This document shows, in pieces, positions 25,149-35,200 of a stretch of 64,000 bases of DNA (its first letter is position 1; every line of letters starts with the position of its first letter). This stretch comes from Lysobacter soli (GTDB taxonomy: Bacteria; Pseudomonadota; Gammaproteobacteria; Xanthomonadales; Xanthomonadaceae). Under the pieces are notes generated by a model, which was not told the DNA's origin, searched no databases, and worked only from the letters and a program-made list of their open reading frames with translations. A program made the position numbers and the translations under genes. Where the stretch lies: NCBI RefSeq assembly GCF_003382285.1, contig NZ_QTJR01000002.1:248001-312000 (forward strand), in the 5' to 3' direction.

Positions 25149-26126
25149 ATGAACGACGCGCACGGCATCGTCACCATCGACACCGGATTCCAGCGGCCGA
25201 ATTTCGACGCCGCCTACCTCATCGTCGAACACGGACGCGGCGCGTACATCGATTGCGGCACGCAGCACTCGGTGCCGGCGATGCTCGATGCGCTGTCGTG
25301 GCAGGGCCTGCAACCGCAGGACGTCGACTGGCTGATCCTCACGCACGTGCACCTGGACCACGCGGGCGGCGCCGGCGCGCTGATGCGCGCGCTGCCGAAC
25401 GCGACGCTCGCCGTGCATCCGCGCGGCGCGCCGCACATGATCGATCCCGAACGCCTCGTCGCCGGCGCCACCGCGGTGTACGGCGAGGAGGAAATCGCGC
25501 GCAGCTACGGAGAAATCGCCCCTGTCGACGCCGCGCGCGTGCGTGAAGTGCGTGACGGCGAGACGCTCGACCTGGCCGGGCGTCCGCTGCTGTGCATCGA
25601 TACGCCCGGCCATGCGCGCCATCACCTGTGCGTGTGGGACGAGCGCAGCCGCAGCTGGTTCACCGGCGACACGTTCGGCCTGTCGTATCGCGAGTTTGAC
25701 AACGCGCACGGCGAGCCGTTCGTGATCCCGACTACCTCGCCGGTGCAGTTCGAGCCCGAGCCGCTGAAGGCGTCGATCCGCACGATGCTCGCGCGCGATC
25801 CGGTGGCGATGCACCTGACCCACTACGGGCGCGTCGGCGACGTGGCGCGCCTGGGCAGCGACCTCATTGCGCAGATCGACGCCATGGTCGCGCTCGCCCG
25901 TGAGGCCGACGGCCACGCCGACCGGCACGAGCGGCTGGTCGAGGCGCTGGCGGTGCTATATATCGACCGCGCCCGCGTGCACGGCTCGCCGCTGGCGCCG
26001 GAGGAGGTCCGAGCGCTGCTGGCCATCGACATCGAGCTCAACGTGCAGGGGCTGGAAATCTGGCTGGCCCGCGAGAACGCGGCGGCGCGCCCTGTTCAGG
26101 TTCGCAGCAGTACGCCGGGCGGCTGA
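25149..26126 (+). CDS. Metallo-beta-lactamase-fold hydrolase
   Basis: The 325-residue protein has the zinc motif THVHLDHAGG, a second His in DTPGHARHHL, and an Asp in WFTGDTFGLSY, as in the MBL hydrolase core (about residues 5-215). It has a C-terminal extension of about 110 helical residues not needed for the core. The substrate is unknown; glyoxalase II-like or flavoprotein-like thioester and phosphodiester hydrolases share the fold. An upstream TAGACT may be its -10. Confidence 0.88.
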   Translation: MNDAHGIVTIDTGFQRPNFDAAYLIVEHGRGAYIDCGTQHSVPAMLDALSWQGLQPQDVDWLILTHVHLDHAGGAGALMRALPNATLAVHPRGAPHMIDPERLVAGATAVYGEEEIARSYGEIAPVDAARVREVRDGETLDLAGRPLLCIDTPGHARHHLCVWDERSRSWFTGDTFGLSYREFDNAHGEPFVIPTTSPVQFEPEPLKASIRTMLARDPVAMHLTHYGRVGDVARLGSDLIAQIDAMVALAREADGHADRHERLVEALAVLYIDRARVHGSPLAPEEVRALLAIDIELNVQGLEIWLARENAAARPVQVRSSTPGG

Positions 26127-26218
26127 ACGATGCGGCGGCAGCCGCGCAGGTTGTGGGCTCGATCACGGGTCCGCAGGCGGGCCGGGAGTAGCCTTAGCGA
26201 CCTTTTTGGCAATGCGCC

Positions 26219-27322
26219 ATGCCCGCTCCGCGACCCCTTCTTCCACCACCGTCCGACGAGGCGCGCCGACAGGCCGCGCTGGATGCGTATGCGGTCGTGG
26301 GTTCGGTGGCGGAGCAGCCGTACGACGACATCGTCCGGCTGGCGGTCACGCTGTGCGACGTGCCGGCCGCCGCGATCTCGCTGATCGACCACGATCGCCA
26401 GTGGTTCAAGGCGCAGATCGGACTGGACGTGCGCGAGACCGCGCGCAGCGAGGCGATCTGCGACCGCGCGATCCGCCAGCCCGACCGCATGCTCGTCGTC
26501 GAGGACCTCTACGACCATCCCGACCTGCCGCGCCCGACGATGCGCGTGGAGGGCGATCCGCTGCGCTTCTACGCCGGCGTGCCGCTGCTGAGCCCCGACG
26601 GACAGCCGCTCGGCGTGGTGTGCGTGCTCGACAACAAACCGCGCACGCTCACCGATGCGCAGCGCGAGGGACTGGAGGTGCTCGCGCGACAGACGCAGCA
26701 CCTTCTGGAGCTTCGCCGCTACGCCATGGAGCAGCGCCGGCTGCTCAGCGAGCGCGAGGCCTTCGCGCAACGGCTGGAAGATGCGCGCGCCGACCTGCAG
26801 CGTCGCCACGACCTGCTCGAACATCGCGCGACGCACGATGCGCTCACCGGGCTGCTCAACCGTTCCGCGCTCGCGCAGCTGCGCGACAACGCCGAGGCGA
26901 TGCGGCTGCTGCAGCAGTCGCCGTACACGCTGATGCTGCTGGACGTGGACCACTTCAAGGACGTCAACGACCGCCACGGGCATCTGCTGGGCGATCGCGC
27001 GCTGCGCGCCGTCGCCGATGCGGTCAACGCGTCGATCCGCGAGGGCGACATCGCCGTGCGTTATGGCGGCGAGGAGTTCCTGATCCTGCTTCCCGATACG
27101 CACCTCGCGCAGGCCGCGCAGGTCGCCGAACGGATCCGCCAGCGCATCGCCGTCGCGCCGCTGCCGTTCGCGCTCACCGTGTCGATGGGAATCGCGGCAG
27201 GCGAGCCGACGCGCGACTGGTCGGAGCAGGTGTTCGACCGCGCCGACCAGGCGCTGTATCGCGCGAAGGCCACGGGCCGCAATCGCGTGGTGGTGGACGA
27301 TACGCCGCTGCATCATGCGTGA
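26219..27322 (+). CDS. GAF-GGDEF diguanylate cyclase
   Basis: The 367-residue soluble protein has a GAF-type sensor (about 28-175, with DVPAAAISLIDHDRQWFK), a coiled-coil linker (about 176-205), and a GGDEF domain (about 205-360). The active site reads RYGGEEFLIL, and an allosteric RxxD site (REGD) lies five residues before it. It should make c-di-GMP from GTP with product inhibition. In this lineage c-di-GMP is the ligand of Clp, encoded at 62542-63231. Confidence 0.92.
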   Translation: MPAPRPLLPPPSDEARRQAALDAYAVVGSVAEQPYDDIVRLAVTLCDVPAAAISLIDHDRQWFKAQIGLDVRETARSEAICDRAIRQPDRMLVVEDLYDHPDLPRPTMRVEGDPLRFYAGVPLLSPDGQPLGVVCVLDNKPRTLTDAQREGLEVLARQTQHLLELRRYAMEQRRLLSEREAFAQRLEDARADLQRRHDLLEHRATHDALTGLLNRSALAQLRDNAEAMRLLQQSPYTLMLLDVDHFKDVNDRHGHLLGDRALRAVADAVNASIREGDIAVRYGGEEFLILLPDTHLAQAAQVAERIRQRIAVAPLPFALTVSMGIAAGEPTRDWSEQVFDRADQALYRAKATGRNRVVVDDTPLHHA

Positions 27323-27364
27323 AGCAGGCGTCGCATCCCGTTGGGCCGGTGCCTCAGCGATCTG

Positions 27365-27394
27365 CCGTCATCCCGGCTTCCGCCGGGATGACGG
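27365..27394. repeat. REP-like palindrome (CGTCATCCCGGC family)
   Basis: A perfect 13-bp stem (CCGTCATCCCGGC) with a TTCC loop lies between the cyclase and the convergent VOC gene. Related elements occur at 38765-38797 and 55122-55221. Confidence 0.82.
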
Positions 27395-27434
27395 CTTCGT
27401 TTGCCGCGGCTTGTCGCTGATCGCCAGGCGCCGC

Positions 27435-27821
27435 TCACGGCCACTCATTCGGCACCGACCGCTTCTCCGGCTCCTTCATCTTCACCACGCAGAAGCGCTG
27501 GCCCGTCGGCGCTTCCATCACCCACCAGCGCTTCACGAACGCGACCTTCTTCGCGCCGAGCTTCTCCAGCCGTTCGGCTTCGGCATCGATGTCGTCGGCT
27601 TCGATGTCCAGGTGCACGCGCGAGGGGTGGTCGACTTTCTGCACTTCGATGTACAGATCGCCCGGCGTGTTTCCGAAGTTCTGGTATTCGGCGGTGTCGT
27701 CGCCCGCGTGGCGGTCGGCGATGGTCACGCCGAGCGCCTGGCTCCAGAAATCGGCGGCGGCGTCGAGGTCGTCGGTCTTGCAGTCGATGATGAAACCGGC
27801 AAGACGGCTGCGGTGCGCCAT
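27435..27821 (-). CDS. VOC-family (glyoxalase/bleomycin-resistance-like) protein
   Basis: The 128-residue protein forms one VOC domain with paired beta-alpha-beta-beta-beta modules: SRLAGFIIDCKTDDLDAAADFW at its start, and VHLDIEADDID and MEAPTGQRFCVVK later. Metal-binding positions (Glu in YIEVQKV, His in RVHLDIEA) are present. It may be a small-molecule dioxygenase-like or resistance protein; the substrate cannot be read. Confidence 0.86.
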   Translation of the reverse strand: MAHRSRLAGFIIDCKTDDLDAAADFWSQALGVTIADRHAGDDTAEYQNFGNTPGDLYIEVQKVDHPSRVHLDIEADDIDAEAERLEKLGAKKVAFVKRWWVMEAPTGQRFCVVKMKEPEKRSVPNEWP

Positions 27822-27905
27822 GGCAGGACTCCCGTTGGATGATGGGAGCAGGTTGTACCGCAGCTGCTGACAACCTCCTGTCAGCAGCTTGTCCAGCGAG
27901 GTAAA

Positions 27906-27932
27906 CCCGGGCTGGGCTTCGCCTTGCCCGGG
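27906..27932 (-). terminator. Stem-loop downstream of branched-chain dehydrogenase operon
   Basis: CCCGGGC/GCCCGGG arms enclose a 13-nt loop about 12 bp after the E2 stop (minus strand). The following bases read TTTAC, a weak T-tract, so it is only a possible terminator or a dispersed repeat. Confidence 0.45.
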
Positions 27933-27943
27933 CTACGGGTGCG

Positions 27944-29365
27944 TTACTGGGGCAGGGCCATGTCGTCCAGCAGCGCCTTGAGGAAGCGCGCCGCTTCGCC
28001 GCCGGTGCAGGCGCGGTGGTCGAAGGTCAGCGAGATCGGCATGCGGCGGTGCACTTCGATGCCGCCCATCACGGCGACCACGTCATGGCTGAGCTTACCG
28101 GCGCCGATGATCGCCACGCACGGCGGCACGACGACCGGCGTCGCGTAGCGGCCGGCGAACATGCCGAAGTTCGACAGCGAGATCGTGTAGCCGCTCAGTT
28201 CGGTCGCGGGGATCGTGCGGTCCTCGACCTGCGCGCGCAGGCGCTGGATCGCGCCGCGAACGCCGGTGCCGTCGAGCATGTCGGCGTTGCGCAGCGCCGG
28301 CACGAACAGGCCGTCCTCGGTATCCACGGCGATGCCGATGTCCACATGCGGATGCAGCGTGCGCGTCAGCGTCTCGCCGTCGAACCATGCGTTGAGCGCC
28401 GGCACCGTCTTGCAGGCGGCGACGATCGCGCGCACCAGACGCGCGGTGATGTCCTGCTTGCCGAGCCACGCGTGCAGGTCGGCGTCGTCGCACAGCGTGG
28501 TCGGCACGACCTTCGCGTGCGCGTCGGCCATCACGCGCGCCATGTTGCGGCGCACGCCCTTGAGCTGTTCCGGCTGGCCGCTGGCGGCTACGCCCGGCGG
28601 CTGCGTGCGCATCGGCTTGCCGCCCTGCGACAGCGTGCTGCGCGCCGGCGCCGTCGTCGACGGTGCCGCTTGCGGGGCAGGGCTGGGGTGCGGGCGGGAT
28701 GCGGGCAGTTCGGCACCGCCGGTGCCTTTCACCCGGGCGGACGGCGCGATGCCCGAGGCCGAACCGTCGGCGGCCGCGCGCTTCACGTCGTCCATCGTCA
28801 CCACGCCATCGGCGCCGGACGCACGGACACGCGCGATGTCGACGCCGAGCTTGCGCGCCATTGCGCGCACGGCGGGCATCGCCTTGACGCCGCCCACCGC
28901 GACGGCCTGTTCGCTGCGCACCGCATCGGAGCTCTGCATCGCACCGACGACCGTGCCCGAATCCGCGCGCGCCTCGCCTTTCGGTGCTTCCTCGCCGGCA
29001 TCGCTGATCACGCCGCCTTCGTCGGACGCGACGACCTTGTCGCCGTCTTCCGGCGCGTGGCTGCCGGCGCCGTGGTGGTGCCCGGTGTCTTGGCCTTCGG
29101 CGCGCTGCGGCATCGACGGATCGATCTCGAACTCGGCCAGCATCTTGCCGGTGACGATCACGTCGCCCGCCGCGCCGGCGAGCCGGACGACCGTGCCCGA
29201 GACGGGCGAGGGCACGTCGACGACGGCCTTCGCCGTTTCCATCGACACCAGGTTGTCGTCGAGGCGGATCGTGTCGCCTTCCTTCACGTACCACTCGACG
29301 ATCGTCGCGTCGGGCAGGCCCTCGCCGAGGTCGGGGAGCAGGAAGGTCTTCTTCGTGTTGGCCAT
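27944..29365 (-). CDS. bkdB: Branched-chain 2-oxoacid dehydrogenase E2 (lipoamide acyltransferase)
   Basis: E2 is the acyltransferase core that moves the acyl group from E1 to CoA. The 473-residue protein has one lipoyl domain (1-80; lipoylated Lys in ETAKAVVDV), a Pro/Ala/Gly-rich linker with a His-rich patch, a peripheral subunit-binding domain (about 165-205), a second long linker, and the catalytic domain (about 250-473). The C-terminal catalytic motif reads DHRACTGGEAARFL, with Thr where most E2s have Asp (DHRxxDG). It is the last gene of the operon. Confidence 0.9.
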   Translation of the reverse strand: MANTKKTFLLPDLGEGLPDATIVEWYVKEGDTIRLDDNLVSMETAKAVVDVPSPVSGTVVRLAGAAGDVIVTGKMLAEFEIDPSMPQRAEGQDTGHHHGAGSHAPEDGDKVVASDEGGVISDAGEEAPKGEARADSGTVVGAMQSSDAVRSEQAVAVGGVKAMPAVRAMARKLGVDIARVRASGADGVVTMDDVKRAAADGSASGIAPSARVKGTGGAELPASRPHPSPAPQAAPSTTAPARSTLSQGGKPMRTQPPGVAASGQPEQLKGVRRNMARVMADAHAKVVPTTLCDDADLHAWLGKQDITARLVRAIVAACKTVPALNAWFDGETLTRTLHPHVDIGIAVDTEDGLFVPALRNADMLDGTGVRGAIQRLRAQVEDRTIPATELSGYTISLSNFGMFAGRYATPVVVPPCVAIIGAGKLSHDVVAVMGGIEVHRRMPISLTFDHRACTGGEAARFLKALLDDMALPQ

Positions 29366-29460
29366 ACGGTCGTTGTCTCGTTGGAGTGCGGTGGTGCCCT
29401 CGCGCGGTGCGCGGCGGGCGGGTATTCAGTGCCGGAACGTGGAAACCGCCGGCGTCGCGG

Positions 29461-29823
29461 TCACGCGTCCTCGCCGTCGTTGTCGTCGAGCAGTTCGAGC
29501 GAACGCGCCGGGATCCAGCCCTGGTGGCCGAGCGCGTTGCGCGCCCACCACCAGCCGGCGAGTTCGTACTGCAGCGTCACCACTTCGTCGGCCTGCGTGT
29601 CGAGCTCGCGCGTGTCGTAATCGTCGAGCGCGGTGGCCGGGCCCTGTTCGCGATCGAACAGCTTCGCCGGCACCCAGCCCTCATGGCCTTCGGCGATCGT
29701 GGTCCACACGAACTCGGGCCAGCCGGTGTCGCGATCGCCCAGCTGCACGGCGTCGCCGCGCGCGAGCCGGATCGGCGGGCGATCCGGCGCGTTGTGCGAG
29801 ACGACGACGCGTGCGTGGCGCAT
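29461..29823 (-). CDS. SH3-domain protein embedded in the dehydrogenase operon
   Basis: The 120-residue cytosolic protein (no signal peptide) has two SH3-like segments. The first runs from about residue 12 to 60 (GDAVQLGDRDTGWPEFVWTT and GHEGWVPAKLF); the second from about 70 to 115 (ADEVVTLQYELAGWWWARN and GHQGWIPARSL). The function is unknown. It starts 3 nt after the E1-beta stop and precedes E2 by 95 nt, so it is within the dehydrogenase operon and may bind the complex. Confidence 0.78.
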   Translation of the reverse strand: MRHARVVVSHNAPDRPPIRLARGDAVQLGDRDTGWPEFVWTTIAEGHEGWVPAKLFDREQGPATALDDYDTRELDTQADEVVTLQYELAGWWWARNALGHQGWIPARSLELLDDNDGEDA

Positions 29824-29826
29824 GGC

Positions 29827-30858
29827 TCAGCTAGCCGCCAGCGTGCGCTTGGCGGCCGCGACGATGCGGTCGACGCTCGGCAGGTACTTCATTTCCAGGC
29901 GGAACAGCGGGATGTGCGTGTCGTAGCCGGTCACGCGTTCCACCGGTGCGAGCAGGTCGAACATCGATTCCTCGGCCAGGCGCGCTGCGATTTCCGCACC
30001 GAAACCGGCGGTCTTCGGTGCTTCGTGCACGATCACGCAACGGCCGGTGCGGCTGACCGATTCGGCGATGGTGTCGAAGTCGAGCGGACGCAGCGTGGCG
30101 ACGTCGATGACCTCGGCGCTGATGCCTTCGCCGGCGAGCTTTTCGGCCGCTTCCAGCGCTTCCTTGACCTGCGCGCCCCACGTCACCAGCGTCACGTCGG
30201 TGCCGTCGCGCAGCACGTAGCACACGTCCAGAGGCAGCGCTTCGCCGTCGTCGGGCACGACTTCCTTGTACTGGCGGTAGATGCGCTTGGGTTCCATGAA
30301 GATCACCGGATCCGGATCGCGGATCGCAGCGAGCAGCAGGCCGTAGGCGCGCGCGGGCGAGGACGGCATCACCACGCGCAGGCCCGGCACGTTGGTGAAG
30401 ATGGCTTCGTTCGCTTCGCTGTGGTGTTCCGGTGCGCGGATGCCGCCGCCCCACGGCACGCGAAGCACCATCGGGCAGCTGAGGCGACCGCGCGTGCGGT
30501 AACGGAAGCGCGCGGCGTGGCAGATGATGTGGTCGACCATCGGGTACACGAAGCCGTCGAACTGCGATTCGGCTACCGGCTTCATGCCCTGCGAGGCGAG
30601 GCCGACGGTGAGGCCGGCGATGGTGGTTTCGTCCAGCGGCGTATCGAGCACGCGCTCCGGACCGAACTGCTGCTGCAGGCCGGCGGTGGCGCGGAACACG
30701 CCGCCGTTGACCCCGACGTCCTCGCCGAGCACCAGCACCTTGTCGTCGGCGCGCATTTCATACGCGAGCGCCTGCGTGATGGCCTCGATCAGCGTGATCG
30801 CCGCCGGCGCGCCGACGGACTTGGCCGATTCGATCTTCTTCTTGTCTTCGGCGTTCAT
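29827..30858 (-). CDS. bkdA2: 2-oxoisovalerate dehydrogenase E1 beta
   Basis: This is the beta subunit of the TPP-dependent E1, which decarboxylates branched-chain 2-oxo acids. The 343-residue protein has the transketolase pyrimidine domain (GEDVGVNGGVFRAT, then LDTPLDETTIAGLTVGLA) and a C-terminal transketolase domain (HEAPKTAGFGAEIAARL). Its ATG shares one base with the E1-alpha stop (TGATG). Pyruvate as substrate cannot be excluded, but the E1-alpha sequence favours branched-chain acids, which also supply starters for iso-fatty acids. Confidence 0.92.
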   Translation of the reverse strand: MNAEDKKKIESAKSVGAPAAITLIEAITQALAYEMRADDKVLVLGEDVGVNGGVFRATAGLQQQFGPERVLDTPLDETTIAGLTVGLASQGMKPVAESQFDGFVYPMVDHIICHAARFRYRTRGRLSCPMVLRVPWGGGIRAPEHHSEANEAIFTNVPGLRVVMPSSPARAYGLLLAAIRDPDPVIFMEPKRIYRQYKEVVPDDGEALPLDVCYVLRDGTDVTLVTWGAQVKEALEAAEKLAGEGISAEVIDVATLRPLDFDTIAESVSRTGRCVIVHEAPKTAGFGAEIAARLAEESMFDLLAPVERVTGYDTHIPLFRLEMKYLPSVDRIVAAAKRTLAAS

Positions 30859-31928
30859 CAGCGGCCCTCCTGTGCGAGCGCGAAGGCGCGTTGCGCCAGC
30901 AGGTCCGGCGGCGGATCGGCGTAGAGGTAATCGAACATCGCCTCGACCGGCTGCACCGGCGTTTCGAGGTAGGCGTTGATCTCGACGTCAACCTTCTTGC
31001 CGCATTCCTCGGCCCAGGCCTTCTCTTCGTCCTCGCTCCACACGCCCTGCGCGGTGAGGTAGGCACGCAGGCGCGCGATCGGCTCGCGCGTCCAGGCGTC
31101 CTTCACTTCGCTTTCGTCGCGATAACGGCGTGCGTCGTCGGCGGTGGTGTGGTCGTGCAGGCGATAGGTCATGAACTCGATCACGCTGCCGCCCTCGCCG
31201 CTGCGCGCGCGTTCGCTCGCGCGGCGCATGCCTTCGAGCACGGCGATGAGGTCGTTGCCGTCCACCTGCAGGCAATGCAGGCCGCCGGCGAGGCCCTTCT
31301 GGGCGAGTGTCTTCGCGCCGGTCTGCGCCGAACGCGGGACGGAGATCGCCCAGCCGTTGTTCACCACGCACAGGATCAGCGGCAGCTGGTACGCACCGGC
31401 CGAATTGAGCGCGGCGTAGAAGTCGGTCTTCGACGAACCGCCGTCGCCGCAGCACGCCACGGCGAGCTGCTTCTGTTTCATCAGCTTGAACTTCAGCGCG
31501 GCGCCGGCGGCGTGCAGGCACTGCGTGGAAATCGGCACGCACCAGGCGTAATCCTGCTTGGGGCCGGAGAAGTCGTTGCCGCGTTCGTCGCCACCCCAGT
31601 ACAGCAGCACTTCGCGCGGCAGCACGCCGCGCATGAACTGCGCGCCGTATTCGCGATAGCTCGGCGCGAACACGTCGTCGGGCTGCATCGACGCGCCGAT
31701 GCCCACGTGCGTGGCCTCGTGGCCGAGGCAGCTGGCGTACGTGCCGAGCTTGCCGGTGCGCTGCAGCGCGATGGCCTTCGCGTCGAACGTGCGCACGAAC
31801 AGCATCTGCTTGAACAGCGGCAGCAGCGCCTTGGGATCGCGGAACGCGGCGGGGAGCTCGGCGACGGGCTTGCCGTCGGCGCCGAGGTATTGCAGGTATT
31901 CGATTTCGAAGGTCGCGGCGACCGTCAT
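30858..31928 (-). CDS. bkdA1: 2-oxoisovalerate dehydrogenase E1 alpha
   Basis: The 356-residue alpha subunit carries the TPP/Mg2+ motif GDGGSSKTDFYAAL...NN, followed by WAISVPRSAQT, and the phosphorylation-loop-like HTTADDARRYR typical of branched-chain E1. It forms the first gene of the E1a-E1b-SH3-E2 operon. Start MTVAATFEIEYL was chosen over a long in-frame extension to 32147 that has no similarity. An AGGA site lies 9 nt ahead. No E3 gene is in view. Confidence 0.92.
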   Translation of the reverse strand: MTVAATFEIEYLQYLGADGKPVAELPAAFRDPKALLPLFKQMLFVRTFDAKAIALQRTGKLGTYASCLGHEATHVGIGASMQPDDVFAPSYREYGAQFMRGVLPREVLLYWGGDERGNDFSGPKQDYAWCVPISTQCLHAAGAALKFKLMKQKQLAVACCGDGGSSKTDFYAALNSAGAYQLPLILCVVNNGWAISVPRSAQTGAKTLAQKGLAGGLHCLQVDGNDLIAVLEGMRRASERARSGEGGSVIEFMTYRLHDHTTADDARRYRDESEVKDAWTREPIARLRAYLTAQGVWSEDEEKAWAEECGKKVDVEINAYLETPVQPVEAMFDYLYADPPPDLLAQRAFALAQEGR

Positions 31929-32269
31929 CGCGGAAGTCCTGACTGGGTGTCGGTGACAGGGAGCCGAAGCGGCCGCGTCCCGGATCCAGTGCCGGCGCAG
32001 GACCGTTCGGAGGGCTGGGCCGGGGCATGCCCGACCTGGCTCCGAGGCGCGCCGGCGGCCTTGGAAAAACCGGGCCGTAGCGACGCGCTGTAGCCCGGGA
32101 TGATACCCAAGGGCGCGTAAAGGCCCGTTGCGCGGTGCGGCATGCAACTTTGCGGAAAAGACGCTAGACGACGCCGGACGCGGCGGTATGGAACGCAGCT
32201 GAATGCGCGGCTCGGAAACGGAAAGGGCGCGGGTTCGCCGCGCCCTTCCTTGTGGTCACCTGTCGCCGA
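31929..32269. other. Intergenic region upstream of the dehydrogenase operon
   Basis: No gene is supported here. A minus-strand -10-like TATCAT lies at 32100-32105 within a CCCGGG-containing segment. The nuclease terminator occupies 32221-32250. The region probably holds the dehydrogenase operon promoter. Confidence 0.4.
32221..32250 (-). terminator. Terminator after secreted nuclease
   Basis: A 10-bp stem AAGGGCGCGG/CCGCGCCCTT with a 5-nt loop lies 20 bp after the nuclease stop. On the minus strand it is followed by TTCCGTTT. Confidence 0.8.
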
Positions 32270-35200
32270 TCAGCGGCGGATCGCCACCGTCAGCGTGTCG
32301 GTGTTGTCGGACGCGTCGGGATCGGGTGTGGCCGATTCGACACGTGCGTTGAACTCCAGCTGCGTGCCGGTGCGCGGGCGCTCCGGCACGACGATCGCGA
32401 AGGCGAACCACTGCACGTTCGTGCCGAGCGAAGCGTTCCGCGTGCACTGCGCGCGGAAGCCCGAGGTCGTCGCGACGCGCGCGCAACTCCAGCCGGCCGG
32501 CGCGGCGACGGCCGCGGCCGACACCGCGACGTTGCCGTCGATCGTCAGCGTCGGTTGCACCGCGGCATCCGGACCGGCGTTGCGTACCGGCACCAGGAAC
32601 GTGGCGATCGCGCCCTTGCGCACCGGCAGCGCGCCGCCTTCAATGCGCACCGACAGGTCGGCGGCAGTGACCACCGTGACCTGCGCGACGGCGTCGTTGT
32701 CGGCGTTGGACGGATCGCGCGTCTGCGAGCGCGCGGCGACCGCCATGCGCACCACGCTGCCGTTCGCCAGCGCCAGCATCGTCGTGCGCAGCGTGAACGT
32801 CGCGTTCTGTTGCGAGGCGAGCGAGGCGAGCGTGCAGGCGACGGTCGTCGTGCCGGCGTCGTGCACGGGCGCGTCGCAGGTCCAGCCGGCGGGCACGTCG
32901 ATGGCCGGCGTCACGTTCGCATCGAACGCGAACGCTACCGCGGCGCCATCGGCGGCGTCGGGGCCGGCGTTGTGCACGGTTGCGGTCCACGTCGCCACTT
33001 CACCGGCGCGCAGCGTCGCGGGCGACGCCGAAGCCGTGGTCGACAGGTTCGCGCTGCGGAACTGCGGCACGCGGATCGCCACCCGCACCGGATCGTGGTC
33101 GGACACGCGCAGCGGCACCGAGGTATCGCCGAAGTGATCCACCGCGAAGCCGGCGTTGATGCGCGCATGTTTGACGGAGACCGCGGAAGCGCCCATCACC
33201 ACCGCTTCGTTCACCAGCACGTGGTCGAGCGTCTGCGCGTTGCCGGCGAAAACGTACGAGTAACGCTCGGCGGGATCGGCGATCAGTTCCGAGCCGTCGA
33301 TCAGCGGCGTCGTTACCGGGCTGTCGACGTAGGTCAGCACCTGGTCTTCCGCGGCTTCGGTGCCCTTGATGACGCCGAGCACGTCGACGTAGCCGTCGTT
33401 GAACTCGAACGCGTTGAAGTCGCCGACCAGCACGATCTTCTCGTCCGGATTCGCGGTCTGCATCTGCTGCACCAGGCCGGCAAGGTACGCCGCCTGCGCG
33501 CCGCGCTTGGCCCGCACGCGTGCGCCGTCGGTGCTCCAGCCGTTGCTGCCCGGCGCGGTCGAATCGATGTCGCCGAGCGAACGCAGGTGGTTCACCACGA
33601 CCGTCACCGGATACGTCGCGCCGTTGTCGTGATGCACGGTGGCGCGCAGCAGGAGCGGCGGGCGGTCGTTGAGCAGGCTGGTGCTGCCGTCGGGATTGGC
33701 GAGCGTCGCGTCCTTGCCGAACTGCACGACCTCACGGACCTCCACGCGCGAGACGCCTGCGCCAACGCTGCGCGTTGCCACGAGGAAGCCGACGTTGATG
33801 CCGCCCACGTCGTTGCCCTGCGACAGGTACGGCACGTACTGCGGTGCGCTCGCGCAACTTGCGTTGATGCGGTCGGCGAGCATGCCGAGCACGCGCAGGT
33901 TCTCCACTTCGACCACGCCGAGGACATCGGGCGTCTTGAGGTAATCGCAGATGACGCCCGCGGTCTTCGTCAGGCGCCTGTCGAGCGCTTCGGGCTTGAT
34001 CGTCGGCGCGCCGTTGTTGTCGTCGACCTCGTCGAAGAAGCGCAGCAGGTTGAAGCCGCCGACGGTGACCTCGTCGCGCTGCGCATCGTTCACGGCCTGC
34101 GGCAGGCGGCCGCCGGTGACGGTCGGCGGCGTTGCCGTGTCGGGCAGCAGTGCCCACGTTCCGCCGAAGTAGTCGAGCACGCCAAGCAGCCCGGCCGCCT
34201 GCGCGCCGGCATCGGCCGACAGTGCGAACGCGCCGACCTGGCCGCGGCTGCGGACCATCAGGCGCTCGGGGTTGGTGTCGAACAGCGGCGGGTTCTTGCC
34301 GGGCGGCAGCGTCGCCAGCGCGGCGTCCATCACGCCGATGCCGGGTTCGCGGAACGGCGTCGGCACGTCGGGCAACGTCACGTAAAACACGCCGTCGCTG
34401 CTGGCGGTGGCGTCGTCCTCGTCGATGCGGCCTTCCGACGGGCCGACCACTACCGCGCTCGCCACGCTGACGCGCATACCTTCGAGGCGTTCGAGCGTGG
34501 CCGGCGTGGCAGCGGGCGACAGCTCTGCGGCGGTGAGTTCGACCGGTGCTGGCAGCCCGACGCCCGTTTCGAGCAGTTCCACCGTCGCGCCGGTGATCTC
34601 GGTGATCGTGAGCTGGTTGACGTTGGACGCCGGGACGAACTCCTCGACCTTGCCCGTCACCCGCACGCGGTTGCCCACCGCGGCCGAGGCCGGCGGCGCC
34701 GCGCTGGTGAAGACGAACACGCCGTCTGAGGTGGACGGATCGCCGTCGTCGTTCGCGGCCTGCAGGAAGAAGCCGTTGTTGAACTTCAGTGCGGTGACGA
34801 TGCCTTCGGTCACCACGCGCTCGCCTTCCTCCGGCGAACGCAGCCCACTGCCCTGGATCTGCGCGATGGTGCGCGGCTTCGCGGGCTCCGGCTCCGTCGG
34901 CGTCGAGCCGCTGTTGCGCGGCGCCGGCGTGCCGGCGGTGAAGTCGGCATTGTTGTTGTCGGTGTCGGTCGCGCCGTTGTTGTTTCGCAGCGCGGCCGTG
35001 GCGGCGCTGAGCGTCGGCGCGGCGCCGGCCCCTTCGAAGAAGTTGGCGTTGCCGTAGCCGACCAGATCGGCGATCAGTGCGCGTTGTTCGGCCGAACACG
35101 GCGTGCTTGCGCCGTTGCAGGCGAGCGCGGCCGCCTGCCGGACGAGTGCGACCTTGCCGGCGCCGGCGGCCATCGCCGCGGGGCCGGTGGCGTCGGGCGT

